Positions 1-11,428 of a stretch of 64,000 nucleotides of DNA are shown here, one piece after another. Source of the stretch: Amia ocellicauda (lineage: Eukaryota; Chordata; Actinopteri; Amiiformes; Amiidae); assembly GCF_036373705.1 (NCBI RefSeq), contig NC_089851.1, positions 60,807,850-60,871,849 on the forward strand. Direction: 5' to 3'. Position 1 is the first letter of the stretch. The number at the start of each line of letters is the position of its first letter. A program made the position numbers and the translations under genes. The notes under the pieces are model-generated. The model was not told the DNA's origin and made no database searches. It worked only from the letters and a program-made list of their open reading frames with translations.

Positions 1-18
1 CGAATCCACCCAGGGACG
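1..18 (+). tRNA. tRNA-Asn-GTT: tRNA-Asn 3' stub at window edge (unit 0)
   Basis: Only the T-loop to discriminator base is in the window, identical to the consensus 3' end and followed by ggcccactttt, the usual terminator context. Confidence 0.8.
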
Positions 19-182
19 GCCCACTTTTCCCCCCGCCCCTTGTTATTGTTTTTACTTCGGGCGGTCAGTTTGCCAGACTGCGGCTACAGTAACCTTAAGC
101 TGCTTGCTGCGGACGGCCATCTTGCAAAAATGTATCGAGGGTTTAGAAACTTCCTTTCCATTGCCTAGGCCAACATAAACCA

Positions 183-256
183 AGGCACTGCTGGGAGTCG
201 AACCCAGGGTTTCCTATTTACAAGACAGGCGCTTTGACCAACTAAGCCACGGTGTC
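183..256 (-). tRNA. tRNA-Thr-TGT: tRNA-Thr(TGT)-like gene, unit 0 (consensus)
   Basis: 74 nt on the - strand. D stem GCTT/AAGC, anticodon loop CTTGTAA (anticodon TGT, reads ACA threonine codons), T stem CTGGG/CCCAG with TTCGACT loop, discriminator T. A box TGGCTTAGTTGG and B box GGTTCGACTCC match Pol III promoters. Odd points shared by nearly all copies: acceptor mismatches A2.C71 and C6.A67, and a G30.T40 wobble in the anticodon stem. No oligo-T lies close behind; the first is a T5 about 52 nt past the 3' end, so a transcript would carry a long trailer. It could be a functional but edited tRNA, or a spread pseudogene; the sequence cannot decide. 26 of the 42 copies are identical to this one. 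Confidence 0.75.
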
Positions 257-1574
257 AGGACTCTCCCACTCCCCAGTACCTTCACCCAGGCGTAAGGAAC
301 AAAACAAAACAAAACAAAACAAAACAAAACAAAACAAAACAAAACAAAACAAAACAAAACAAAACAAAACAAAACAAAACAAAACAAAACAAAATCTGGA
401 TGCAGGCTGCAACAAAGGAAGCACACAGAGGTGAAAACGTAAGGTTGACGGGAGCAACAAGCTCCCTGTTGCGACTGTCCAGGGGCGGCAATGGGAATTG
501 GACGTTGGCCGTTAGGTGCGCGTAGCGCGTGTCCTTTGGGTTCTGGTTCTTCTTTACAAACCGGCATCTGTCCAGTTGGCTTTCCGGTTCATTACGTCCT
601 CTGATGGCTTTACGATAAGCCTATCTTGCAATCAGATGCTTGCCTTGCCGTCCATCCATCCATCCATCCATCTATCTATCTATCTATGACTCTAGATATC
701 TAACTCTCTTGCTTGCTATCGCTCCCCCAATGGTCAGTAGCATAGTAGCATAACAGCAGATCACGGACCACTGTCAATCAGGTGCTTGCCTTGCCGTCCA
801 TCCATCCATCCATCTATCTATCTATCTATCTATGACTCTCGATATCTAACTCTCTTGCTTGCTATCGCTCCCCCAATGGTCAGTAGCATAGTAGCATAAC
901 AGCAGATCACGGACCACTGTCAATCAGGTGCTTGCCTTGCCGTCCATCCATCCATCCATCTATCTATCTATCTATCTATGACTCTCGATATCTAACTCTC
1001 TTGCTTGCTATCGCTCCCCCAATGGTCAGTAGCATAGTAGCATAACAGCAGATCACGGACCACTGTCAATCAGGTGCTTGCCTTGCCGTCCATCCATCCA
1101 TCCATCTATCTATCTATCTATCTATGACTCTCGATATCTAACTCTCTTGCTTGCTATCGCTCCCCCAATGGTCAGTAGCATAGTAGCATAACAGCAGATC
1201 ACGGACCACTGTCAATCAGGTGCTTGCCTTGCCGTCCATCCATCCATCCATCTTTCTATCTATCTATCTATCTATCTATGACACTCGATATCTAACTCAC
1301 TTGCTTGCTATCGCTCCCCCAATGGTCAGTAGCATAGTAGCATAACAGCAGATCACGGACCACTGTCAATCAGGTGCTTGCCTTGCCGTCCATCCATCCA
1401 TGTATCTATCTATCTATCTATCTATGACTCTCGATATCTAACTCTCTTGCTTGCTATCGCTCCCCCAATGGTCACGTATGTTGCATTCAACGACAAAGAA
1501 AATCGTGTGCTGGAAATGATTTCTGGCAACTGTGAAGGAACTGCACGACTGCAGCAACCGCAACACCTCCGTCT

Positions 1575-1648
1575 GTCTCTGTGGCGCAATCGGTGAGCGC
1601 GTTCGGCTGTTAATCGAAAGGATGGTGGTTCGAATCCACCCAGGGACG
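1575..1648 (+). tRNA. tRNA-Asn-GTT: tRNA-Asn(GTT), unit 1
   Basis: Two changes from consensus: D-loop C20a to G and C39 to T, the latter leaving a G31.T39 wobble at the top of the anticodon stem. Anticodon GTT, boxes A and B and the TTTT stop are kept. Confidence 0.85.
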
Positions 1649-1812
1649 GCCCACTTTTCCCCCCGCCCCTTGTTATTGTTTTTACTTCGGGCGGTCAGTT
1701 TGCCAGACTGCGGCTACAGTAACCTTAAGCTGCTTGCTGCGGACGGCCATCTTGCAAAAATGTATCGAGGGTTTAGAAACTTCCTTTCCATTGCCTAGGC
1801 CAACATAAACCA

Positions 1813-1886
1813 AGGCACTGCTGGGAGTCGAACCCAGGGTTTCCTATTTACAAGACAGGCGCTTTGACCAACTAAGCCACGGTGTC
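1813..1886 (-). tRNA. tRNA-Thr-TGT: tRNA-Thr(TGT)-like, unit 1
   Basis: Identical to the unit 0 copy. Confidence 0.75.
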
Positions 1887-3214
1887 AGGACTCTCCCACT
1901 CCCCAGTACCTTCACCCAGGCGTAAGGAACAAAACAAAACAAAACAAAACAAAACAAAACAAAACAAAACAAAACAAAACAAAACAAAACAAAACAAAAC
2001 AAAACAAAACAAAACAAAACAAAACAAAACAAAATCTGGATGCAGGCTGCAACAAAGGAAGCACACAGAGGTGAAAACGTAAGGTTGACGGGAGCAACAA
2101 GCTCCCTGTTGCGACTGTCCAGGGGCGGCAATGGGAATTGGACGTTGGCCGTTAGGTGCGCGTAGCGCGTGTCCTTTGGGTTCTGGTTCTTCTTTACAAA
2201 CCGGCATCTGTCCAGTTGGCTTTCCGGTTCATTACGTCCTCTGATGGCTTTACGATAAGCCTATCTTGCAATCAGATGCTTGCCTTGCCGTCCATCCATC
2301 CATCCATCCATCTATCTATCTATCTATGACTCTCGATATCTAACTCTCTTGCTTGCTATCGCTCCCCCAATGGTCAGTAGCATAGTAGCATAACAGCAGA
2401 TCACGGACCACTGTCAATCAGGTGCTTGCCTTGCCGTCCATCCATCCATCCATCTATCTATCTATCTATCTATGACTCTCGATATCTAACTCTCTTGCTT
2501 GCTATCGCTCCCCCAATGGTCAGTAGCATAGTAGCATAACAGCAGATCACGGACCACTGTCAATCAGGTGCTTGCCTTGCCGTCCATCCATCCATCCATC
2601 TATCTATCTATCTATCTATGACTCTCGATATCTAACTCTCTTGCTTGCTATCGCTCCCCCAATGGTCAGTAGCATAGTAGCATAACAGCAGATCACGGAC
2701 CACTGTCAATCAGGTGCTTGCCTTGCCGTCCATCCATCCATCCATCTATCTATCTATCTATCTATGACTCTCGATATCTAACTCTCTTGCTTGCTATCGC
2801 TCCCCCAATGGTCAGTAGCATAGTAGCATAACAGCAGATCACGGACCACTGTCAATCAGGTGCTTGCCTTGCCGTCCATCCATCCATCCATCTTTCTATC
2901 TATCTATCTATCTATCTATGACACTCGATATCTAACTCGCTTGCTTGCTATCGCTCCCCCAATGGTCAGTAGCATAGTAGCATAACAGCAGATCACGGAC
3001 CACTGTCAATCAGGTGCTTGCCTTGCCGTCCATCCATCCATGTATCTATCTATCTATCTATCTATGACTCTCGATATCTAACTCTCTTGCTTGCTATCGC
3101 TCCCCCAATGGTCACGTATGTTGCATTCAACGACAAAGAAAATCGTGTGCTGGAAATGATTTCTGGCAACTGTGAAGGAACTGCACGACTGCAGCAACCG
3201 CAACACCTCCGTCT

Positions 3215-3288
3215 GTCTCTGTGGCGCAATCGGTCAGCGCGTTCGGCTGTTAACCGAAAGGATGGTGGTTTGAATCCACCCAGGGACG
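3215..3288 (+). tRNA. tRNA-Asn-GTT: tRNA-Asn(GTT), unit 2
   Basis: C56 to T in the T loop (tttgaatcc). C56 pairs with G19 in the tRNA elbow and is part of the B box, so folding and transcription may both suffer. Terminator TTTT at 3295-3298. Confidence 0.8.
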
Positions 3289-3452
3289 GCCCACTTTTCC
3301 CCCCGCCCCTTGTTATTGTTTTTACTTCGGGCGGTCAGTTTGCCAGACTGCGGCTACAGTAACCTTAAGCTGCTTACTGCGGACGGCCATCTTGCAAAAA
3401 TGTATCGAGGGTTTAGAAACTTCCTTTCCATTGCCTAGGCCAACATAAACCA

Positions 3453-3526
3453 AGGCACTGCTGGGAGTCGAACCCAGGGTTTCCTATTTACAAGACAGGC
3501 GCTTTGACCAACTAAGCCACGGTGTC
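3453..3526 (-). tRNA. tRNA-Thr-TGT: tRNA-Thr(TGT)-like, unit 2
   Basis: Consensus copy. The distant T5 run on the - strand is at 3396-3400. Confidence 0.75.
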
Positions 3527-4549
3527 AGGACTCTCCCACTCCCCAGTACCTTCACCCAGGTGTAAGGAACAAAACAAAACAAAACAAAACAAAACAAAAC
3601 AAAACAAAACAAAACAAAACAAAACAAAACAAAACAAAACAAAACAAAACAAAACAAAACAAAACAAAATCTGGATGCAGGCTGCAACAAAGGAAGCACA
3701 CAGAGGTGAAAACGTAAGGTTGACGGGAGCAACAAGCTCCCTGTTGCGACTGTCCAGGGGCGGCAATGGGAATTGGACGTTGGCCGTTAGGTGCGCGTAG
3801 CGCGTGTCCTTTGGGTTCTGGTTCTTCTTTACAAACCGGCATCTGTCCAGTTGGCTTTCCGGTTCATTACGTCCTCTGATGGCTTTACGATAAGCCTATC
3901 TTGCAATCAGATGCTTGCCTTGCCGTCCATCCATCCATCTATCTATCTATCTATCTATGACTCTCGATATCTAACTCTCTTGCTTGCTATCGCTCCCCCA
4001 ATGGTCAGTAGCATAGTAGCATAACAGCAGATCACGGACCACTGTCAATCAGGTGCTTGCCTTGCCGTCCATCCATCCATCCATCTATCTATCTATCTAT
4101 CTATGACTCTCGATATCTAACTCTCTTGCTTGCTATCGCTCCCCCAATGGTCAGTAGCATAGTAGCATAACAGCAGATCACGGACCACTGTCAATCAGGT
4201 GCTTGCCTTGCCGTCCATCCATCCATCCATCTATCTATCTATCTATCTATCTATGACTCTCGATATCTAACTCTCTTGCTTGCTATCGCTCCCCCAATGG
4301 TCAGTAGCATAGTAGCATAACAGCAGATCACGGACCACTGTCAATCAGGTGCTTGCCTTGCCGTCCATCCATCCATCCATCTATCTACCTATCTATCTAT
4401 GACTCTCGATATCTAACTCTCTTGCTTGCTATCGCTCCCCCAATGGTCACGTATGTTGCATTCAACGACAAAGAAAATCGTGTGCTGGAAATGATTTCTG
4501 GCAACTGTGAAGGAACTGCACGACTGCAGCAACCGCAACACCTCCGTCT

Positions 4550-4623
4550 GTCTCTGTGGCGCAATCGGTCAGCGCGTTCGGCTGTTAACCGAAAGGATGG
4601 TGGTTCGAATCCACCCAGGGACG
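4550..4623 (+). tRNA. tRNA-Asn-GTT: tRNA-Asn(GTT), unit 3 (consensus copy)
   Basis: 74 nt, perfect cloverleaf: acceptor GTCTCTG/CAGGGAC (one T.G wobble), D stem GCGC/GCGC, anticodon stem TTCGG/CCGAA around CTGTTAA (anticodon GTT, decodes AAC/AAU as asparagine), variable AGGAT, T stem GGTGG/CCACC with TTCGAAT loop, discriminator G. A box TGGCGCAATCGG and B box GGTTCGAATCC match Pol III consensus. A TTTT stop follows 7 nt after the 3' end. No intron and no encoded CCA. From memory it differs from vertebrate tRNA-Asn(GTT) at only a few loop positions. 18 of the 41 complete copies are identical to this one. Confidence 0.95.
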
Positions 4624-4787
4624 GCCCACTTTTCCCCCCGCCCCTTGTTATTGTTTCTACTTCTGGCGGTCAGTTTGCCAGACTGCGGCTACAGTAACCT
4701 TAAGCTGCTTGCTGCGGACGGCCATCTTGCAAAAATGTATCTAGGGTTTAGAAACTTCCTTTCCATTGCCTAGGCCAACATAAACCA

Positions 4788-4861
4788 AGGCACTGCTGGG
4801 AGTCGAACCCAGGGTTTCCTATTTACAAGACAGGCGCTTTGACCAACTAAGCCACGGTGTC
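4788..4861 (-). tRNA. tRNA-Thr-TGT: tRNA-Thr(TGT)-like, unit 3
   Basis: Consensus copy. Confidence 0.75.
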
Positions 4862-5917
4862 AGGACTCTCCCACTCCCCAGTACCTTCACCCAGGCGTAA
4901 GGAACAAAACAAAACAAAACAAAACAAAACAAAACAAAACAAAACAAAACAAAACAAAACAAAACAAAACAAAACAAAACAAAACAAAACAAAACAAAAC
5001 AAAACAAAACAAAACAAAACAAAACAAAATCTGGATGCAGGCTGCAACAAAGGAAGCACACAGAGGTGAAAACGTAAGGTTGACGGGAGCAACAAGCTCC
5101 CTGTTGCGACTGTCCAGGGGCGGCAATGGGAATTGGACGTTGGCTGTTAGGTGCGCGTAGCGCGTGTCCTTTGGGTTCTGGTTCTTCTTTACAAACCGGC
5201 ATCTGTCCAGTTGGCTTTCCGGTTCATTACGTCCTCTGATGGCTTTACGATAAGCCTATCTTGCAATCAGATGCTTGCCTTGCCGTCCATCCATCCATCT
5301 ATCTATCTATCTATCTATCTATGACTCTCGATATCTAACTCTCTTGCTTGCTATCGCTCCCCCAATGGTCAGTAGCATAGTAGCATAACAGCAGATCACG
5401 GACCACTGTCAATCAGGTGCTTGCCTTGCCGTCCATCCATCCATCCATCTATCTATCTATCTATCTATGACTCTCGATATCTAACTCTCTTGCTTGCTAT
5501 CGCTCCCCCAATGGTCAGTAGCATAGTAGCATAACAGCAGATCACGGACCACTGTCAATCAGGTGCTTGCCTTGCCGTCCATCCATCCATCCATCTTTCT
5601 ATCTATCTATCTATCTATCTATGACTCTCGATATCTAACTCGCTTGCTTGCTATCGCTCCCCCAATGGTCAGTAGCATAGTAGCATAACAGCAGATCACG
5701 GACCACTGTCAATCAGGTGCTTGCCTTGCCGTCCATCCATCCATGTATCTATCTATCTATCTATCTATGACTCTCGATATCTAACTCTCTTGCTTGCTAT
5801 CGCTCCCCCAATGGTCACGTATGTTGCATTCAACGACAAAGAAAATCGTGTGCTGGAAATGATTTCTGGCAACTGTGAAGGAACTGCACGACTGCAGCAA
5901 CCGCAACACCTCCGTCT

Positions 5918-5991
5918 GTCTCTGTGGCGCAATCGGTCAGCGCGTTCGGCTGTTAACCGAAAGGATGGTGGTTCGAATCCACCCAGGGACG
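5918..5991 (+). tRNA. tRNA-Asn-GTT: tRNA-Asn(GTT), unit 4
   Basis: Consensus copy with TTTT stop. Confidence 0.95.
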
Positions 5992-6155
5992 GCCCACTTT
6001 TCCCCCCGCCCCTTGTTATTGTTTCTACTTCTGGCGGTCAGTTTGCCAGACTGCGGCTACAGTAACCTTAAGCTGCTTGCTGCGGACGGCCATCTTGCAA
6101 AAATGTATCTAGGGTTTAGAAACTTCCTTTCCATTGCCTAGGCCAACATAAACCA

Positions 6156-6229
6156 AGGCACTGCTGGGAGTCGAACCCAGGGTTTCCTATTTACAAGACA
6201 GGCGCTTTGACCAACTAAGCCACGGTGTC
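6156..6229 (-). tRNA. tRNA-Thr-TGT: tRNA-Thr(TGT)-like, unit 4
   Basis: Consensus copy. Confidence 0.75.
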
Positions 6230-7285
6230 AGGACTCTCCCACTCCCCAGTACCTTCACCCAGGCGTAAGGAACAAAACAAAACAAAACAAAACAAAACAA
6301 AACAAAACAAAACAAAACAAAACAAAACAAAACAAAACAAAACAAAACAAAACAAAACAAAACAAAACAAAACAAAACAAAACAAAACAAAACAAAATCT
6401 GGATGCAGGCTGCAACAAAGGAAGCACACAGAGGTGAAAACGTAAGGTTGACGGGAGCAACAAGCTCCCTGTTGCGACTGTCCAGGGGCGGCAATGGGAA
6501 TTGGACGTTGGCTGTTAGGTGCGCGTAGCGCGTGTCCTTTGGGTTCTGGTTCTTCTTTACAAACCGGCATCTGTCCAGTTGGCTTTCCGGTTCATTACGT
6601 CCTCTGATGGCTTTACGATAAGCCTATCTTGCAATCAGATGCTTGCCTTGCCGTCCATCCATCCATCTATCTATCTATCTATCTATCTATGACTCTCGAT
6701 ATCTAACTCTCTTGCTTGCTATCGCTCCCCCAATGGTCAGTAGCATAGTAGCATAACAGCAGATCACGGACCACTGTCAATCAGGTGCTTGCCTTGCCGT
6801 CCATCCATCCATCCATCTATCTATCTATCTATCTATGACTCTCGATATCTAACTCTCTTGCTTGCTATCGCTCCCCCAATGGTCAGTAGCATAGTAGCAT
6901 AACAGCAGATCACGGACCACTGTCAATCAGGTGCTTGCCTTGCCGTCCATCCATCCATCCATCTTTCTATCTATCTATCTATCTATCTATGACTCTCGAT
7001 ATCTAACTCGCTTGCTTGCTATCGCTCCCCCAATGGTCAGTAGCATAGTAGCATAACAGCAGATCACGGACCACTGTCAATCAGGTGCTTGCCTTGCCGT
7101 CCATCCATCCATGTATCTATCTATCTATCTATCTATGACTCTCGATATCTAACTCTCTTGCTTGCTATCGCTCCCCCAATGGTCACGTATGTTGCATTCA
7201 ACGACAAAGAAAATCGTGTGCTGGAAATGATTTCTGGCAACTGTGAAGGAACTGCACGACTGCAGCAACCGCAACACCTCCGTCT

Positions 7286-7359
7286 GTCTCTGTGGCGCAA
7301 TCGGTCAGCGCGTTCGGCTGTTAACCGAAAGGATGGTGGTTCGAATCCACCCAGGGACG
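7286..7359 (+). tRNA. tRNA-Asn-GTT: tRNA-Asn(GTT), unit 5
   Basis: Consensus copy with TTTT stop. Confidence 0.95.
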
Positions 7360-7523
7360 GCCCACTTTTCCCCCCGCCCCTTGTTATTGTTTCTACTTCT
7401 TGCGGTCAGTTTGCCAGACTGCAGCTACAGTAACCTTAAGCTGCTTGCTGCGGACGGCCATCATGCAAAAATGTATCGAGGGTTTAGAAACTTCCTTTCC
7501 ATTGCCTAGGCCAACATAAACCA

Positions 7524-7596
7524 AGGCACTGCTGGGAGTCTAACCCAGGTTTCCTATTTACAAGACAGGCGCTTTGACCAACTAAGCCACGGTGTC
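7524..7596 (-). tRNA. tRNA-Thr-TGT: tRNA-Thr-like, unit 5 (73 nt)
   Basis: C56 to A in the T loop, which spoils the B box, and one base lost where the variable loop meets the T stem. Likely a pseudogene; anticodon TGT kept. Confidence 0.6.
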
Positions 7597-9058
7597 AGGA
7601 CTCTCCCACTCCCCAGTACCTTCACCCAGGCGTAAGGAACAAAACAAAACAAAACAAAACAAAACAAAACAAAACAAAACAAAACAAAACAAAACAAAAC
7701 AAAACAAAACAAAACAAAACAAAACAAAACAAAACAAAACAAAATCTGGATGCAGGCTGCAACAAAGGAAGCACACAGAGGTGAAAACGTAAGGTTGACG
7801 GGAGCAACAAGCTCCCTGTTGCGACTGTCCAGGGGCGGCAATGGGAATTGGACGTTGGCCGTTAGGTGCGCGTAGCGCGTGTCCTTTGGGTTCTGGTTCT
7901 TCTTTACAAACCGGCATCTGTCCAGTTGGCTTTCCGGTTCATTACGTCCTCTGATGGCTTTACGATAAGCCTATCTTGCAATCAGATGCTTGCCTTGCCG
8001 TCCATCCATCCATCTATCTATCTATCTATCTATCTATGACTCTCGATATCTAACTCTCTTGCTTGCTATCGCTCCCCCAATGGTCAGTAGCATAGTAGCA
8101 TAACAGCAGATCACGGACCACTGTCAATCAGGTGCTTGCCTTGCCGTCCATCCATCCATCCATCTATCTATCTATCTATCTATGACTCTCGATATCTAAC
8201 TCTCTTGCTTGCTATCGCTCCCCCAATGGTCAGTAGCATAGTAGCATAACAGCAGATCACGGACCACTGTCAATCAGGTGCTTGCCTTGCCGTCCATCCA
8301 TCCATCCATCTATCTATCTATCTATCTATGACTCTCGATATCTAACTCTCTTGCTTGCTATCGCTCCCCCAATGGTCAGTAGCAAAGTAGCATAACAGCA
8401 GATCACGGACCACTGTCAATCAGGTGCTTGCCTTGCCGTCCATCCATCCATCCATCTATCTATCTATCTATCTATGACTCTCGATATCTAACTCTCTTGC
8501 TTGCTATCGCTCCCCCAATGGTCAGTAGCATAGTAGCATAACAGCAGATCACGGACCACTGTCAATCAGGTGCTTGCCTTGCCGTCCATCCATCCATCCA
8601 TCTATCTATTTATCTATCTATGACTCTCGATATCTAACTCTCTTGCTTGCTATCGCTCCCCCAATGGTCAGTAGCATAGTAGCATAACAGCAGATCACGG
8701 ACCACTGTCAATCAGGTGCTTGCCTTGCCGTCCATCCATCCATCCATCTATCTATCTATCTATCTATGACTCTCGATATCTAACTCTCTTGCTTGCTATC
8801 GCTCCCCCAATGGTCAGTAGCATAGTAGCATAATAGCAGATCACGGACCACTGTCAATCAGGTGCTTGCCTTGCCGTCCATCCATCCATCCATCTATCTA
8901 TCTATCTATGACTCTCGATATCTAACTCTCTTGCTTGCTATCGCTCCCCCAATGGTCACGTATGTTGCATTCAACGACAAAGAAAATCGTGTGCTGGAAA
9001 TGATTTCTGGCAACTGTGAAGGAACTGCACGACTGCAGCAACCGCAACACCTCCGTCT

Positions 9059-9132
9059 GTCTCTGTGGCGCAATCGGTCAGCGCGTTCGGCTGTTAACCG
9101 AAAGGATGGTGGTTCGAATCCACCCAGGGACG
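9059..9132 (+). tRNA. tRNA-Asn-GTT: tRNA-Asn(GTT), unit 6
   Basis: Consensus copy with TTTT stop. Confidence 0.95.
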
Positions 9133-9296
9133 GCCCACTTTTCCCCCCGCCCCTTGTTATTGTTTCTACTTCTGGCGGTCAGTTTGCCAGACTGCGGCTA
9201 CAGTAACCTTAAGCTGCTTGCTGCGGACGGCCATCTTGCAAAAATGTATCTAGGGTTTAGAAACTTCCTTTCCATTGCCTAGGCCAACATAAACCA

Positions 9297-9370
9297 AGGC
9301 ACTGCTGGGAGTGGAACCCAGGGTTTCCTATTTACAAGACAGGCGCTTTGACCAACTAAGCCACAGTGTC
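9297..9370 (-). tRNA. tRNA-Thr-TGT: tRNA-Thr-like, unit 6
   Basis: C6 to T restores a T6-A67 pair in the acceptor stem, but G57 to C alters the T loop and the B box. Confidence 0.65.
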
Positions 9371-11116
9371 AGGACTCTCCCACTCCCCAGTACCTTCACC
9401 CAGGTGTAAGGAACAAAACAAAACAAAACAAAACAAAACAAAACAAAACAAAACAAAACAAAACAAAACAAAACAAAACAAAACAAAACAAAACAAAATC
9501 TGGATGCAGGCTGCAACAAAGGAAGCACACAGAGGTGAAAACGTAAAGTTGACGGGAGCAACATGCTCCCTGTTGCGACTGTCCAGGGGCGGCAATGGGA
9601 ATTGGACGTTGGCCGTTAGGTGCGCGTAGCGCGTGTCCTTTGGGTTCTGGTTCTTCTTTACAAACCGGCATCTGTCCAGTTGGCTTTCCGGTTCATTACG
9701 TCCTCTGATGGCTTTACGATAAGCCTATCTTGCAATCAGATGCTTGCCTTGCCGTCCATCCATCCATCTATCTATCTATCTATCTATCTATGACTCTCGA
9801 TATCTAACTCTCTTGCTTGCTATCGCTCCCCCAATGGTCAGTAGCATAGTAGCATAACAGCAGATCACGGACCACTGTCAATCAGGTGCTTGCCTTGCCG
9901 TCCATCCATCCATCCATCTATCTATCTATCTATCTATGACTCTCGATATCTAACTCTCTTGCTTGCTATCGCTCCCCCAATGGTCAGTAGCATAGTAGCA
10001 TAACAGCAGATCACGGACCACTGTCAATCAGGTGCTTGCCTTGCCGTCCATCCATCCATCCATCTATCTATCTATCTATCTATGACTCTCGATATCTAAC
10101 TCTCTTGCTTGCTATCGCTCCCCCAATGGTCAGTAGCATAGTAGCATAACAGCAGATCACGGACCACTGTCAATCAGGTGCTTGCCTTGCCGTCCATCCA
10201 TCCATCCATCTATCTATCTATCTATCTATGACTCTCGATATCTAACTCTCTTGCTTGCTATCGCTCCCCCAATGGTCAGTAGCATAGTAGCATAACAGCA
10301 GATCACGGACCACTGTCAATCAGGTGCTTGCCTTGCCGTCCATCCATCCATCCATCTATCTATCTATCTATCTATGACTCTCGATATCTAACTCTCTTGC
10401 TTGCTATCGCTCCCCCAATGGTCAGTAGCATAGTAGCATAACAGCAGATCACGGACCACTGTCAATCAGGTGCTTGCCTTGCCGTCCATCCATCCATCCA
10501 TCTATCTATCTATCTATCTATGACTCTCGATATCTAACTCTCTTGCTTGCTATCGCTCCCCCAATGGTCAGTAGCATAGTAGCATAACAGCAGATCACGG
10601 ACCACTGTCAATCAGGTGCTTGCCTTGCCGTCCATCCATCCATCCATCTATCTATCTATCTATCTATCTATGACTCTCGATATCTAACTCTCTTGCTTGC
10701 TATCGCTCCCCCAATGGTCAGTAGCATAGTAGCATAACAGCAGATCACGGACCACTGTCAATCAGGTGCTTGCCTTGCCGTCCATCCATCCATCCATCTA
10801 TCTATCTATCTATCTATCTATGACTCTCGATATCTAACTCTCTTGCTTGCTATCGCTCCCCCAATGGTCAGTAGCATAGTAGCATAACAGCAGATCACGG
10901 ACCACTGTCAATCAAGTGCTTGCCTTGCCGTCCATCCATCCATCCATCTATCTATCTATCTATCTATGACTCTCGATATCTAACTCTCTTGCTTGCTATC
11001 GCTCCCCCAATGGTCACGTATGTTGCATTCAACGACAAAGAAAATCGCGTGCTGGAAATGATTTCTGGCAACTGTGAAGGAACTGCACGACTGCAGCAAC
11101 CGCAACACCTCCGTCT

Positions 11117-11190
11117 GTCTCTGTGGCGCAATCGGTCAGCGCGTTCGGCTGTTAACCGAAAGGATGGTGGTTCGAATCCACCCAGGGACG
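11117..11190 (+). tRNA. tRNA-Asn-GTT: tRNA-Asn(GTT), unit 7
   Basis: Consensus copy with TTTT stop. Confidence 0.95.
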
Positions 11191-11354
11191 GCCCACTTTT
11201 CCCCCCGCCCCTTGTTATTGTTTCTACTTCTGGCGGTCAGTTTGCCAGACTGCGGCTACAGTAACCTTAAGCTGCTTGCTGCGGACGGCCATCTTGCAAA
11301 AATGTATCGAGGGTTTAGAAACTTCCTTTCCATTGCCTAGGCCAACATAAACCA

Positions 11355-11428
11355 AGGCACTGCTGGGAGTGGAACCCAGGGTTTCCTATTTACAAGACAG
11401 GCGCTTTGACCAACTAAGCCACAGTGTC
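11355..11428 (-). tRNA. tRNA-Thr-TGT: tRNA-Thr-like, unit 7
   Basis: Same C6 to T and G57 to C changes as unit 6. Confidence 0.65.

Larger units (their letters stand above)
1..1574. repeat. Satellite unit 0 (partial), subfamily A
   Basis: Six subrepeats (from ~628). AAAAC tract 301-394, about 19 copies. Units 0-2 share tttttacttcgggcgg in the Asn-Thr spacer where other units have tttctacttctggcgg. Confidence 0.9.
1575..3214. repeat. Satellite unit 1, subfamily A
   Basis: 1,640 bp; six subrepeats; AAAAC tract 1931-2034 (about 21 copies). Confidence 0.95.
3215..4549. repeat. Satellite unit 2, subfamily A
   Basis: 1,335 bp; four subrepeats; AAAAC tract 3571-3669 (about 20 copies). The spacer hairpin gggagc-aacaa-gctccc lies at 3725-3741. 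Confidence 0.95.
4550..5917. repeat. Satellite unit 3, subfamily A
   Basis: 1,368 bp; four subrepeats; AAAAC tract 4906-5029 (about 25 copies). Near-identical sister of unit 4. Confidence 0.95.
5918..7285. repeat. Satellite unit 4, subfamily A
   Basis: 1,368 bp, the same length as unit 3 with every internal landmark shifted by exactly 1,368; four subrepeats; AAAAC tract 6274-6397. Shares tatctagggttt and ttggctgttagg with unit 3, so the pair is a very recent duplication. Confidence 0.95.
7286..9058. repeat. Satellite unit 5, subfamily A
   Basis: 1,773 bp; seven subrepeats; AAAAC tract 7641-7744 (about 21 copies). Spacer marker cttcttgcggtcag and the odd Thr copy recur only in unit 38. Confidence 0.95.
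9059..11116. repeat. Satellite unit 6, subfamily A
   Basis: 2,058 bp, the longest intact unit; nine subrepeats; AAAAC tract 9415-9498 (about 17 copies). Confidence 0.95.

Noticed and set aside
214-567. Open frames through the AAAAC tract giving (FVLFC)n or (NKTKQ)n proteins, repeated in every unit on both strands
   Set aside because: A stop-free 5-bp repeat opens all frames; lengths change with repeat count, they overlap tRNA genes, and no start context or conservation supports them.
781-1370. CRISPR-like regular repeats
   Set aside because: The ~146-bp copies are adjacent without unique spacers, contain microsatellites, and the DNA is eukaryotic.
3018-3362. The 114- and 88-codon frames recurring over each tRNA-Asn gene
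   Set aside because: They translate the tetranucleotide tract (SIHPSIYLSIY) and the tRNA itself. Conservation is explained by the tRNA and array homogeneity; single-base changes in sister units shift or end them.
4550-5029. A tRNA-derived SINE with an AAAAC tail
   Set aside because: The Asn head is a full tRNA gene with its own TTTT stop, the second tRNA is in reverse orientation, and copies are tandem without target-site duplications.
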